Source of the DNA: Ceratopteris richardii
Lineage: Eukaryota > Streptophyta > Polypodiopsida > Polypodiales > Pteridaceae
Direction of reading: 5' to 3'
DNA: 64,000 nucleotides
Assembly (NCBI GenBank): GCA_020310875.1
Contig: CM035444.1
Span: forward strand, 23,375,272 to 23,439,271
The position numbers and the translations under genes were made by a program. Within the stretch, counting starts at the first letter, position 1; each line of letters begins with the position of its first letter. This document shows positions 45,001-57,395 of the stretch, in pieces. The notes below the pieces were generated by a model. It saw only the letters and a program-made list of their open reading frames with translations, was not told the origin of the DNA and did not search any database.

Positions 45001-48000
45001 TTATATTGGTACAAGCTTTAGTAACCTGCAAATCTTCTCATGACTATCTCTAGTCAATGCTTTGGTAAAAATATCTGCAACATTCTCACTAGAAGGAACA
45101 TAAACTAGCTCAATGTGCTTCTTAGCTATTTGCTCTCGAATATAGTGGTAGTGTACCTCTATATGCTTTGTCCTTGCATGATGCACTGGATTTTTAGCTA
45201 TAGCTATAGCACTCTGGCTATCTGAAAATATCTGAATGGGTTGATGTATTCTTACATCAAGATAACTGAAAATCTTCTGCAACCATACTGACTCTAGAGT
45301 AGTTGTAAATGCTGCACGATATTCAGCTTCACACGATGAAGTGGCAATAGTGGGTTGTCTTTTTGAAAACCATGAGATAAGACAATCTCCAAGATAAAAA
45401 CAAAATCCACTAGTACTTCTTCTTGTGTCTCTATCACCTGCCCAATCAGAATCTGAAAATCCTTTTAGTAACAAATGTGTAGATTTTGAAAATACCATAG
45501 CATAATTTGAAGTTCCCTTCAAATAACGAAAGATCCGCTTTACTGCTTTCCAGTGTAACACTGTCGGATTCTGCATGAACCTTGATACTTGAGAAATTGC
45601 AAACTGTATATCAGGACGTGTATTACAAAGATAAATCAAGCAACCAACTGCTTGACTATATAGAGTAGCATCAAATGGCTCTGCATCTGCTACCATTTGT
45701 AAAGACGTGTTCTGATCCATAGGTGTTTGCATAGGTTTAGAATCACCCATCTGAAACCTTTCCAAAAGTTTCTCAATGTACTTCTGTTGTGTCATGTAGA
45801 TACACTCATCTCGAAACAGAAACTGAATCCCAAGATAATAATGTAGAATGCCTAAATCATTCATATCAAATGTTTGCTTCAATTCTTCTTTGAACATCTA
45901 CAAATCTTCATCTCTGGGACCTGTGACTATAATATCATCCACATAAATGATTGCTATAATCATCATACCTGTTTCAGCTTTGACATAAAGAGTTGGAGCT
46001 GCATCTGAGTTATGGAAACCAACGGATAAAAGATATGTATGTATCTTTTCATACCATGCTCTAGGTGCCTGTTTTAAACCATACAAAGCTTTTATAAGCT
46101 TACACACTAAGTGTTCTTTACCTGTCTCTTCAAAACCTTTTGGCTGCTGAATATACACATCTTCGTGTAAATCATCATTTAGAAAAGCAGTCTTAATGTC
46201 AAGCTGATATATATGCCAACCAAAATGTGCTGCTAGAGCAAGTATTGACCTAATAATAGTCATCCTAGACGTAGGAGCAAATGTCTCATCATAATCAATG
46301 CCTTTTTGTTGTGCATATCCTTTGACAACCAACCTGGCCTTGTATCTATCAATAGAACCATCTGCTTTCCTTTTCATTTTGAAGATCCATTTTACACCTA
46401 TAGCCTTCTTTCCTTCTGGTAACTCACATAGCTACCAAGTTTGATTCTTATGAATAGAATCAATCTCTTCTTGCATAGCTTTTCTCCAAATAGGAATGTT
46501 AAGTGCATCTTTAACACACACAGGTTCATCTTCAACAGTCGTAAGTGCCAAAATATCATGAATCTCGAAGTCTTCAGCAAAACTTACATGATCTTTTTGC
46601 TGTCTAGTTTGACTTCTTGTTCTTACATGATCTTGTTGTTGTTGTCTAGTCTGACTCCTTGTTCTTCCAGTAAAAGTCTTTATACCACTGTCTTTCCAAG
46701 TCTGATATAACCACGTAGGTGTATCCTTGAATAGTGGTGAAACTCTTTCTGAACTTTCAGCTTCCACAGGTTCTGGAACTTGTCCTGTCGATGTACTAGG
46801 ACTTTCTGGAACTTTAACTTCTTCCATTTCTGGAATCAAAGTCTCTTGTGGAACTGACTTTGTAGATGGTTGTGAAATTCCTCTTTCTTCAATTTTTCCT
46901 TGAATACTAGGAATTTGAGGTTTAACTCCCTCCTGATATGGCTGAACATGTATATCCAGAATCTTTCTAAAAATTCCATAGTCATTTTCACTAATGAACT
47001 CCGGAATTTCTGCTTCTTTATCATAAACCTTATCTTCAGCAATATAAGCATTACGTGAAAGAATAACTTCACCTGTTTCTGGAACATAAAACCTGTATCC
47101 TTTGCTTTCAACAGGATATCCAATAAAAACAGCTTTCTTTGCCTTTACATCTAGTTTGCCTCGGTCCTTTTTCTCAACATGTACATAAGAAAGTGATCCA
47201 AACACTCTGAAGGAACTCACATTAGGTTTTCTACCATAATAAGCTTCATACGGTGTGATTACCTTTAAAGCTTTTGTAGATGACCTGTTTAAAATGTGAT
47301 TAGTTGTATGTACTGCATCAAACCAGAATTTTGGTGAAAGCCTCTTGAACGCCATCATGCTCCGCATCATTTCAACAAGCACTCTATTCTTTCTTTCTGC
47401 AACACCATTTTGCTGAGGAGTATAAGCAATAGTAAGGTGTCGAGTAATACCTTTCTCATCGAGAAATGTCTGGAACTCATTTGACAAGTATTCTCCACCT
47501 CTATCACTTCTTAGAATCTGGACAGTTTCGTGAATTTCATTTTCAACCATAGCTACAAACTTCTTGAACATAGGAAAGACTTCTGACTTCGACTTAAGAC
47601 CATAGATCCATGAGTATCTTGTAAAATCATCCACAAATAGGACAAAATACCTGAAACCCTGAATAGAGTCTGCTCTCATAGGACCATTCACATCTGAATG
47701 AATAATCTGCAATTTCCTGGTAGCTGTAATATGACCATGTTTCTTGAAAGGTAGTTTATGCATCTTACCTTCAAGACAACCTTCACATATATCTGAATCA
47801 TCAGGTAGCTTGAATGAGGGTAAACTGTCAACCATACCTCTATCTTTGATATTCTTGAGAGCTCCAAAACTGATATGTCCAAATCTTTCATGCCATAGCT
47901 TCATATCTTCCACCGGTGACGAAGATTTGAATGCATATGCTTGACTGATTTTTCACAAAACAAAGACCCCTCCTTTATGCTTACCTTGTAAAAGACACTT

Positions 48001-49359
48001 GTCTTCTTTATGTGATAAGACCTTACAAAGATCTTTCTCAAATACAACTTTAAAACCATCACTTAAAAATGCAGATATAGATAACAGATTTATCTTCATT
48101 TCAGGTACATAAAGGACATCTGAAATTTGAAAATTACCACCTTCTCTTGACTTTAGGGTTACTGTACCTATTCCCACAACATCCAAATCATTGCCATCTG
48201 CAATAGTAACTCTTCTACCTGAAGAATAGGAGAGAGAAGAAAATACATCTCTACAACCTATCATATGCTTTGTAGCACCTGAGTCGAATATCCAAGGACT
48301 TGCTGAAAGAACTTGTAAAGCTGCTTGATCAAAAGCTACTTCCTCAATAGTGATACAGGCATAAGAATCACCTTGAGATTTCCCTTTTTTATCATCTTCT
48401 GCAACATTACCTGATGCCTTTTTCTTTTCTGCTGCAATCCTTTTATAACATTCTGACTGAATATGTCCACGTTTCTTGCAAAAAGAACATATTTTTACCT
48501 TCTTCTTAGAAGAATTCTCTTTAGATGTCGTAGATACAGAATCTGAAGTAGAAGGTGAGAGGGATCTACTTTCCTTCTTGGATTGTTTTTCCTTCTTCTT
48601 ATCCTTCTTCTTCTTACCCTTTGATGAAGATGAAAGCGCTTCTTCATTCTCTTCCATTCCCTTCAACTGATCTTCATCTTGAAGCAACAAGAACTCTAAC
48701 TCTTCAAATGTAACCTCTCTATCTCTTGTGGTAAGGGTAAGAGTGGTTATGAAAGATCGATATGAAATAGGAAGTGAATTAATCAGCGTATTTACCATTT
48801 CTTCATCTGATATCTCAACTCCTACATTTAGAAGTTGATCTCTTAAGTCAACGAGTCTCGTAATGTGGGTTTGAATTGACTCACCAGCTTTCATCCTTGT
48901 ATTTGCTAGTTGTCTCCTCAAGTGAGCTTTTCTAGCAGGATTTCTACTCTGAAAAAGATTCTGGAGCTTTAACCAAGCTTGACTAGAACTTCTGTAAGAT
49001 GTGATCTGTGGTAGAATATGCTTTTTGACGCTCATTGCTATGAATGAAAGTGCTAAAGCATCTCTAGCATCCCATCTTGCCTGATCTTCAGTAGGAGGAA
49101 CTCTAGGTAAAGACCTAGCAGTGACTCTAAATGTCGAAGTGGTTACCTCTTCTTCTGTTGGTTCTGTAATAGCAATTCCAGTATCTGTTGAAGCTTCTGT
49201 AGATCCTTCTTCGCCTTCTCGTCTTGGTCTTGTTAAGGATCCATTGACGATACTCCATAAATCCTTTGTCACTAACAAGTTCATCATCATGAAACTCCAC
49301 ATGGGATAATTAGAAGATCCATCCAACTTGTCTTCAATCTCAATTCTAATCTCACTCAT
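45001..49359 (-). pseudogene. gag-pol region of the copia-2 element
   Basis: From high to low coordinates. Gag: 49359 to about 48450, starting MSEIRIEIEDKLDGSSNYPMW, with a UBN2-type core (ARKAHLRRQLANTRMKAGESIQTHI) and the knuckle CSFCKKRGHIQSEC. Protease: WIFDSGATKHMIG, about 48300. Integrase: about 47913-47300, LWHERFGHISF, CEGCLEGKMHKLPF, HSDVNGPM, TPQQNGVAERKNR. Reverse transcriptase: about 46440-45700, ARLVVKGYAQQKGIDYDETF, LDIKTAFLNDDL, IYVDDIIVTG. RNase H: to about 45000, FSDSDWAGDRDTRRSTSGF, SSCEAEYRA, ADIFTKAL. Domain order is the normal copia single-polyprotein order. About three breaks. Confidence 0.9.
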
Positions 49360-49389
49360 CTTATCTTAAGTGTGTATGTCAATTATGTA

Positions 49390-49401
49390 GCTCTGATACC
49401 A
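49390..49401 (-). other. Primer-binding site of the copia-2 element
   Basis: TGGTATCAGAGC on the minus strand, two bases inside the 5' LTR end, complementary to initiator tRNA-Met. Confidence 0.92.
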
Positions 49402-49403
49402 AG

Positions 49404-50299
49404 TGTTGGAATTTGGGGCCCCAGGATCGTTCCAATACTAAAACCTCTTGAGCATACACAACTTAATTGACAAGATGATAAGTGAGATAGAGAAAGAAAG
49501 AAATCTTGAGACAAGGATAGGGAACGTAAGCTAGATGCTTACTTCACTAAAAATAATAGATGTCCAAATTACAACATGGGAGTACTACTCAACCATATAA
49601 AGTGGTGCACTCACTAATGGAAGAATAAGAAGATGATGATACAAAATTGAGATTATGTCGAAATAATCTGTGTGTGTGTGAAGAGAATGAAGCAACAAAG
49701 CTAACAAAATAGTGTAACGAAATTGTAAATCAACCACAAGGTTAACTCACAAAAGATAGTTACAACCACCTCGTAGAAGACTTCCTGCTGCAATGAGAGT
49801 AGCCTCTCCTTCACCACAACTTCACCTCCTTCAAGAGTGTGAGAACACTCTGTCTTCAAGATCTCCAAGCTCTAGATCTTTGAGTGAGTGATTATACAAG
49901 GAGCCAAGGGCTTTACTATATAGGTTTGAAGTACTCATGAAAAGCTAAAATAAAGCTTAAAGCTACGAAATAACTACGCGATCGCGAACGGATTTTTTCT
50001 GTGAAGAGTTTTTCGATTTGCTTTATTAAAAAGCACGAACTTGCTGCCGTAGCGCGTGGGGATTGAACCCTGGTCAATAAAGATGCTTTTATAAATGTTG
50101 GGCTAGACCACATGAGCGCCCGCTGTGACTTGTTGAACAAAACAGAATAAACCATATATGTCAAAGCTGCGCCCGTCGACTGCTTGAAGTAGTCTCTAAG
50201 AGTAAAACTTCTATATAGTCTATTGTTGAACTAAGACTTGAAGTTGATGCTTCTCAGTGAAGCTAATTGTTAAGCCAATATAAACATTGACTTCCAACA
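49404..50299 (-). repeat. 5' LTR of the copia-2 element (896 bp)
   Basis: Same ends and length as 44090-44985. It is followed on the plus strand by the second CCTAT duplication (50300-50304). Confidence 0.93.
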
Positions 50300-51240
50300 C
50301 CTATTGTGCCAGACATTGTGCTTTTGCTAGTGGCATGGAAAGAATATCAGTTTCCAGACATAGAACTCATTGCCATGAGGGGATTCATGGCAGGACAACC
50401 GATCAAGGTACTCTTTGACACAAGGGCAACACATAATGTCATTAGTTCTCGACTAGTAAAAAGGTTATATCTAGAGACTGTGCTGGCAGAGTATGCCTCC
50501 ACAATAGAGTTAGTCGATGGGAAGGGAACTGAGACATGGGATCAATGAGTTGTTGATCTATCTATTTAGATCCAACCCTATGAGGACATATTAGATTTTG
50601 AGATATCAAGACTAGCACGTTTCCATGTAGTCCTTAGCAAGAAGTGGCATGCAAGGAAGAGACCTATCATTGACTTTGCTTTGCATGTTTATCAATTTGA
50701 GAATGAGAGGAGGTGACTACTGATCCACGGAGAGCTAGATCTCCAAGAGACGCAATTGGTAAATGCTACCAAGTTGCTTAAGATTGATTGAACATAGAAC
50801 ATAGAATCGAATTGGTATCGGGAGCGTGTCTCACTACTTGGCCACCATTTTGAATGCATTTGTAGGAGGAGAATGAAATCCGCAAGGTCATGGATGAGTA
50901 CCCACAAAAAGCATTGATTAGACCTAGCTATTCACCCTTTCCAACACTAGTTCTTTAGTGTCAGACATTGATCCATAGGGATCATGAAATTGATCCATAG
51001 GGATCAGTCCATGTGTGTGAGGGACAAGGGCCATCTAGTCAAGGTCCTAAGCTTGGGGGATACGCTAAGGTATTTGATTATAATGGGAATAAGTGTTGCA
51101 TGATGTACACATGTAGTACTAGACTATTCCAGATCATTGCTAGGTTTAGAATACAAGAGGGTATATATGGATGGGAGGAGAGACACACACATCATTCAAG
51201 ACTATTGCTTACAATCATGGTGATGTTTTCTTAACTAGGA

Positions 51241-51738
51241 GGCACCCAAATGTCAAGATGTCTTTGATGAAGCAGATGGAAGTCTTACCTTTAACCTCAC
51301 CATAGGAGATGCATGATAGTAGATCATACATGTTGGATAAGCAAAGTTGGCTTCTTTCATTTTGGGTATATCTAGTGAAGAGTTATACAATGATAGAATC
51401 ATGAAATTTCATCATATCTTGATCGATTTGATGATGATGGGTTGATCCTCATAATATCAATTAACAAATGAGACTCTACAAAGTATTTTACAAATTTCCG
51501 ATTTTAGCCATATAAGGGTTGAATTGTTTGCCATAACTGGCTTGTGATAGCATATCTAACATACATTTAGCTTTTTGGTTGATCATTTGCTAGTTATTTC
51601 TATCCATGCATTTATCTTTTTGTGAAACATCCATAAAATTCTCCTTAGAATTCTAACACTTAATGATTATCTTGCTATCAATTGTGATTCATCTCTTCTA
51701 ATTGTATGAGGGTTTCATAATTTGGTTATTTCACTTCA
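51241..51738. other. Stretch without a gene, possibly a decayed copia LTR
   Basis: No coding frame was recognised. Its position directly before a primer-site-like sequence suggests the remains of an LTR, but no second copy is present to confirm it. Confidence 0.3.
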
Positions 51739-52100
51739 TCACATCAGAGCTTTCTAGTACATCAAGTAGATCAAGGGCTAGTGCAAGTGCTTCCTAGAAG
51801 ATTTATAATTTTGAAGGAAAAATGATTTCAAGATTCCAAAGCTCAATGGTACCCATTTCTCTTTGTGAAAGAATTAGACTCATGATGTTTTGATTCAAAG
51901 AAGACAATGGAGATCAATTGGTAGCATAACAAAGAAACCTACTAATTGTAAAAAATCAAGCCTTGAATCCAAGTTGAAGGCTCAAGGGCATGGATGAAAA
52001 GTGGACCTATGATTTGGAGGCTTCATATCAAAAATTTCAGCCCGCAAGGGTTTCAACAAATTTCCTTATTCATAGCTCATGAAAACTTTAAGCGGTGATT
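51739..52100 (+). mobile_element. Copia gag N-terminal scrap
   Basis: ATCAGAGC near 51743-51750 looks like the back half of an initiator-Met primer-binding site. It is followed by frames reading FKIPKLNGTHFSL...DVLIQRRQW and MDEKWTYDLEASYQKF, the 'KLNGxNFxxWKxxMxDVLIxxxxW' and 'DxxAxxxI' blocks at the start of copia gag. It is short, broken and of neither copia family above. Confidence 0.5.
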
Positions 52101-52800
52101 GATAGAAATCTCCTAAATAGAAGGAACCCTTTTTGAGAGCCTATGTATGCATGAAAAAAAGTTGTGAGGTAACTATATGACCTGTTATCTCTCCCTATGT
52201 TAATTTAGAGTGTAAGGAATCTTCTACATGCAATCCCCTACTAAGTTAGTCATTTTGTTAGCATATATTTCTCGGTCACTGGACATTGCTCATAGTGAGC
52301 TAGTTTTTTACATAGTTTTGTTGTAGTTGTACCTCCCTCTTCCATTATCAATTTGTGATTGTATTTGAATGCTCTTATAATCTACTAATTTTTTTTACAA
52401 TTTTTGTGATTTTTCTTTGAGTGAACTTTGAATAAGTTTTCAGACATTGAAGGTGTGTCTTTGCACATAGGTAAAGAGCAACAAGGATAGATAGTATATC
52501 TTGAAGAGGTTGATTCTCCATGTAGGATTATTCAAATTAAGTTTTTAAATATTTGTATCTATCTATGAGTTTTTAATTGCATCATAGAACATTTCATAGT
52601 CATTGCACATTTCTACTCTAAGTTAGAGTCATAATAGTGACTCAAAATCACTATGTAAAACAACTTGTGAGGGCCTATAACTTTCCAAAGCTATATAGAG
52701 GTGTTAATTCAACCCCAAACTTTGAGATATCAAGCACATGTGATGATTGAGGATGATATGTATCACTTTTTTTTTTCTCTGACATAAATAGTGGTTATGC
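52101..52800. other. Stretch without a recognised gene
   Basis: AT-rich sequence with stops in all frames. No motif, repeat array or RNA gene was seen. Confidence 0.4.
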
Positions 52801-53108
52801 TGATATATGTCAGGGATACTTTCACTGACCTTCACTAGACTTATCTATCGAGAGTGATGGCACATTTGTTTCTCGCAAACTCACTAACTTGCAAACATAA
52901 GGGTTTCCTTTATGTACTACTCTTTATATATTGTGTTGGTTGTACTATTGAGTTAGTTCATTCTTGTACATTCTCTTTATGTAATAGAAGAAGTAGAAGA
53001 AGATCCTTCTTCCTTGTTTAGATCAGTGTGTGCTCCTCTTTTGGTGTTTGAGAGTGTATGAGAGAGCTCTCTACCTTATCTCCTTTCTCTTGACATGGTA
53101 TCATAGTC
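52801..53108 (+). repeat. Copia LTR end with decayed primer-binding site
   Basis: A CTTTATATATTG box and AATAGAAG-like polyadenylation context are followed by ...CTCTTGACA and then TGGTATCATAGTC (53096-53108), close to the initiator-Met primer site. This is the usual 3' end of a copia LTR followed by its primer site. The LTR start is not defined, and no element body follows: gypsy sequence on the minus strand begins by about 53300. Confidence 0.5.
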
Positions 53109-55324
53109 AGTGTGGCGATAGAGAGCTCGTGAGTAAGGACAACAATGAAAACTCCATGAGAAGTCATGGAGAATGTGTGCTTTAGAAACAATCTTCTATT
53201 GCTATGAAATTTGATGTGTAGGTAGAAGGTATTTCAGTTGAACAACCACTTTGAGCTCCATTTTGAGCCAAGATAGGCCTAAAAAAAAGAAGGTTAGTTT
53301 GCAAAACTATACATTCCATTCTATTCAACCATAAGGATGAATGTTTGTCTAGTGTAGACAATTGAAACACATGAAAGTTAGTTACATATGCATGTACCTC
53401 CCTTTGCATACTTGGCTAATACACTCCTTATCTTTTCAATTCTTATTTCATTCCACTCAAACCTTTATGTGTTGTCCACTTGTTCTGGTGAGCTTTTTTT
53501 ATTAGATTACTTCGTTCTTCATCTTCAACGCATCTTAGAAGTATTCCGTTAGAGTAAAGTTGCCTACCACTATGTGGAGGTTTCTTAATTTCCAAATCCC
53601 CTTGTCTCTAGCTAAATTTATCCCATGACTAGGTCTATGTGTGAGTATAGGTACCAATTTTTCAGCCCATCCAAGACATACTTATAAGTTGAATAGATAG
53701 GTATCTACTAGCTCCTCTCCTACCCCTATTGGTGGTTCTCCATGATTTATTTTGGACAAGTGGTGAGTCCTAACATGTGTATTTCCCTTCTTGACCACTA
53801 CCTCAAAATCAAATTCCATAAGCGGTAGAAAGCATTTGACTAGCCTTCCAGTGTTACAAGGTTTATTGACCAAGTACAATAGAGCTTCATGATCAATAAA
53901 GAATTTGAATTTTTTGGCTAGTAGGTAATGCCTAAACTTATTTACTAAATAGAGCATCCCTAAGTCTTCTCGCTCAGTCGTGGTATAATTTCTTTCAGCC
54001 TCGTCTAGTTGCCTACTTGCATAAGCTATTTGGTGATCTAGTTTTCCTTTAAATTAGATGCATCAACATGTATGTGGAATGGTTTATTCTAGTTTTGCAA
54101 TTTTAGAATTGATGTTGAAGTCAACCTTTGTTTTGACTCATTAAATATCTATTCACATTTATCTATCCAAGTGAATTGAGTTAAAAGTCCATATTGGTTT
54201 TGTAATTATGGCATACATGTAAATAAATCAACGATAATATCCACAATGGCCCTTAAAAATCTTGCACTTCCTTCACATTCTTGGGTTATGGTAATTTGAG
54301 AATTACTTTGATCTTATCTTGATTTATGGAAATACCATTTTCGGATACTATATACCCCAATATCCTTCCTTGTCTCACCATAAAGACACATTTCTCTAGA
54401 TTCAAGCATACTCCATATTGTCTGCATTTGTCAAATATTTTCCTAAGCTTGAGTATATGGGTTGGACATTGAGATGAATATATACATAAGTCATCTACAT
54501 AAACTTCCATACTTTTATTGAGAAAATCTTTGAAGACATCACACATTAATCTTTGTAAAGTTGTTGGGGCATTGGTTAAACCAAAAGGCATAACCCTAAA
54601 TGCATACACTCTCCATTCTGTAGGAAAAGCGGTTATGTGTTGACCTTCAATAGTAATTGCTACTTGATTATACCTTGAAAATCCATCAAGAAAGTTGTAA
54701 ACTTTCTTGTCTCATACTCTCTCCAAAAGATGATCTGTAATTGGTAATGTATAGCTATATTGAATGGTTGTAGCATAAAACTTTTTTAGTTTAATACAAA
54801 CCCTAAGATTCCCATTCTTCTTTGGTACAACCACCAAAGGAGAAACCCATTCAATGTGTTCTATCTCATATATGAATCTAGTCTCCAATGATTTTTCTAT
54901 CTCTTCTTTAATTTTAGCTTAATATAAATCGTTATAAGTATAAGGTTTTTTCTTAGACGGTTTAGTGTCAAGCATCATAGAAATTCTATGAGAACATATT
55001 GAGGGATCAACTCCTTTTAGATCTTTGTAAGTCCAAGAAAATACATCCCTATACTATCATAACAATTCTATGAGCTCTGGCTCCTCTTCTATGGACACAT
55101 CTTTACCTATGTAGGTGCATCTCTCTTCTTCTCCTTCTAGGGTTACTACAAACTTTTTTGTTTGCTTTTTGTTATCATATGCTACTCCATCTTGTGCCTC
55201 TCTCTTAGGCACTTGAATATCAATTTTTCTTTCTACTTCATACCTCTTAAAATGTTTAGACACTTCAAAATGTTCATGTTGTACATTTTCCTCCTCCATT
55301 TCATTTCTCTTCTTCCTAAGGTTT

Positions 55325-57395
55325 GCACCGCGCTACACTTTCTTGTAGCAGCATTAAACTTGCAAAAACGCATGTATGGCATCTCCAGGCCTTTTTACTC
55401 GATGATTGATGCTGCCTCCCGAGAACTCGTCAATTTCACATCCTTTTTCTTCCGACGCATTCACCGTGAATGCTTAGCAGTTACGAAACAATTAGCCAAG
55501 CATGACATTCCTCGCACCCGATTACCCCATCTCCTTACCCTTCTCCTTCCATTGATCCAAGCCGTGCAACCCCCTCCAACCAATACTATTCTGTTACACG
55601 AGGAATCTACACAGATGCTGGAAGAGGATGATGATGAAGACCTGCTTCATTTCTTCCAACGAAAATGCAGACACATTAGCCCATCGCAAAGCCAGGTGCA
55701 GGGTTCCACTGCGGGTCAAGAAGTTGAACTCTTTCATGAAACCACCACTTCCTTACAGGTAGAATCTATCCCGCCTTCTCCTAATCAACAATTGGACAAG
55801 GACATTATTATGGAAGACGTAGCTGAAGTCTCATCGCGGGAGGAATCTCAACAACTGGATGCTGAGGATGTGAAGGAGATAGCGGAAGCTACCGTTGTTA
55901 TAGAATGTCAATCTCCTTCTTCACCAACCGTAGACGCCCAAGCAGATGCAGTCAATCAATTGACTGGAAATGCAAACGCAGTTACCGAAGCCACCTTCTC
56001 AGTACCACAGATTGAGACCAGAATAGTTTTAGTTCCGACTCCTCCTCCAACTTCCTTACAGGTAGAATCTATCCCGCCTTCTCCTAATCAACAATTGGAC
56101 AAGGACATTATTATGGAAGACGTAGCTGAAGTCTCATCGCGGGAGGAATCTCAACAACTAGATGCTGAGGATGTGAAGGAGATAGCGGAAGCTACCGTTG
56201 TTATAGAATGTCAATCTCCTTCTTCACCAACCGTAGACGCCCAAGCAGATGCAGTCAATCAATTGACTGGAAATGCAAAGGCAGTTACCGAAGCCACCTT
56301 CTCAGTACCACAGATTGAGACCAGAATAGTTTTAGTTCCGACTCCTCCTCCTCCTCCAACTACCATTCGTGATGTTGCTGACGTTCTTCCCGTTGCACCG
56401 TCAACTACCATTGGTGAGGCATCAACCCATCTCCTCTCCTCTCCCGACTACTCTCCACCCTCCTCACCTCATCTGCTCTCTACCTCATCATCACAACCTC
56501 CTCCTTCTCTTCCCCCCCCCCCCCAGCTGTAATGTTCACTGAATTGGCATCAATGGGCCAACTCCTCATCCAATTCTCCCAGCAATTGCCCCTCCAGATG
56601 AAGATGGCAACTCAGAAAATTCAACAGGAGTTGCAGAGTAAGGTTGACCTTCTCAAAGCAGACATTGCCCCTCTCCAAGAAGAAGTACTTGCAGTCAAAG
56701 CCAAGAATCATGCATTACAGACTCAATTCCAACAACTCCAAGAACAGTTAGCAGAAAAAGACAATATCATTGCTCAACGGGACACCGCAATTACCAAATT
56801 GAGGCAAGAAGTTGCTGACAAAACAGATGCTATGACCGCATTAGGTAATGAGCTCCACAATATGCGGGATGCATTCAATGTTTTAGAAGAGGCCTCGCAA
56901 TCACTTGTTGCCAATGTACTTAAAGCCGAAGTTGAACTGCATAATGTCACTGAGAGATTGTTCCAGAGAGATCAAGAGTTCATTGAGAAGATTTCCAAGA
57001 CCATTCAGTTAAAGAAGGAAATGGAAGCTATTAGGAAGGAGTGAGATGCTTATTACAAAACCATTCAGTTTCAAGCTCAGGAACTTGAAAGAAGAGAAAA
57101 GCAGTTAGGTGTTCAGGAAGACAGGCTCTCGTGAATTGATGCAGATATAGCAGAAATGAAGCTGCGACGAGACGCTGCTCTGGTCAATGATTTTTATCTA
57201 CAGGAATCTTTTTTGCAGACTCAGATCGAATTACTTATCAGCCAGGTTATAGCTGCCAGTTCGGTTAGAACTGATGCACAACTTATAGAACCAGCTATTT
57301 TGAAAGATATGCTAGATTCCCTCAAGCAGAAGAGTACACGTACATTTAAATTAGCTCGGACTATGTATATTCAGGGAATCATAGATGAAATTTGA
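55325..57395 (+). other. Coding-like region: repeat-bearing linker plus coiled coil, unknown function
   Basis: A long open frame (from the block edge to 56532) encodes a globular start (YSMIDAASRELVNFTSFFF...LPHLLTLLLPLIQAV), an acidic and Pro-rich linker and a Pro-run end. A second frame, starting at 56532 where the first ends, encodes about 170 residues of regular heptad coiled coil (KIQQELQSKVDLLKAD...EEVLAVKAKNHALQTQFQQL). Coiled-coil-like sequence continues in the region up to 57395, ending SRTFKLARTMYIQGI-like. The architecture, globular start then charged linker then coiled coil, parallels ORF3 of the young gypsy element, but I see no clear sequence match. The part of the frame left of 55325 is antisense gypsy and does not belong. 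Function unknown. Confidence 0.5.
55747..56352 (+). repeat. 303-bp tandem duplication, in frame
   Basis: Two head-to-tail copies of a 303-bp (101-codon) unit, 55747-56049 and 56050-56352, starting ACTTCCTTACAGGTAGAATC. By eye they differ at only two positions, so the duplication is recent compared with the surrounding gypsy decay. The unit encodes an acidic linker (DKDIIMEDVAEVSSREE...) ending in Pro-Pro-Pro. Confidence 0.95.

Larger units (their letters stand above)
44090..50299 (-). mobile_element. Nearly whole Ty1/copia element (copia-2 family)
   Basis: The element has two 896-bp LTRs, an initiator-Met primer-binding site, a gag-pol region in the order gag, protease, integrase, reverse transcriptase, RNase H, and a CCTAT target duplication. 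The LTRs differ at about 18 positions (about 2%), several of them CpG-decay changes, so it is clearly older than the gypsy element at 10269-27157: under a million years at a fast plant rate, several million at a slow one. The coding region has about three breaks. Its proteins are unlike the copia-1 family in this window. Confidence 0.93.
42909..51240 (+). mobile_element. Old Ty3/gypsy element, gag-protease part, split by a copia element
   Basis: Plus-strand gag pieces: an N-terminal frame (42909-43172), the core gag segment (about 43311-43661: RWWWKIEQDKKEPKTWDQFTILF...FISQKNQIVQEYMDKYREV) and a zinc-knuckle remnant (about 43905-43940). After the nested copia element (44090-50299) the protease follows (about 50306-50700: MRGFMAGQPIKVLFDTRATHNVISSRLVKRL, then ARFHVVLSKKWHARKRPIIDF), in the expected order. 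Reverse transcriptase is not recognisable downstream and 50900-51240 is unclear. The copy has many breaks and is older than the copia element that interrupts it. Confidence 0.7.

Noticed and set aside
55162-55324. First about 54 codons of the frame starting at 55162
   Set aside because: This stretch is antisense to the old gypsy pol. The foreign coding sequence begins only at about 55325.
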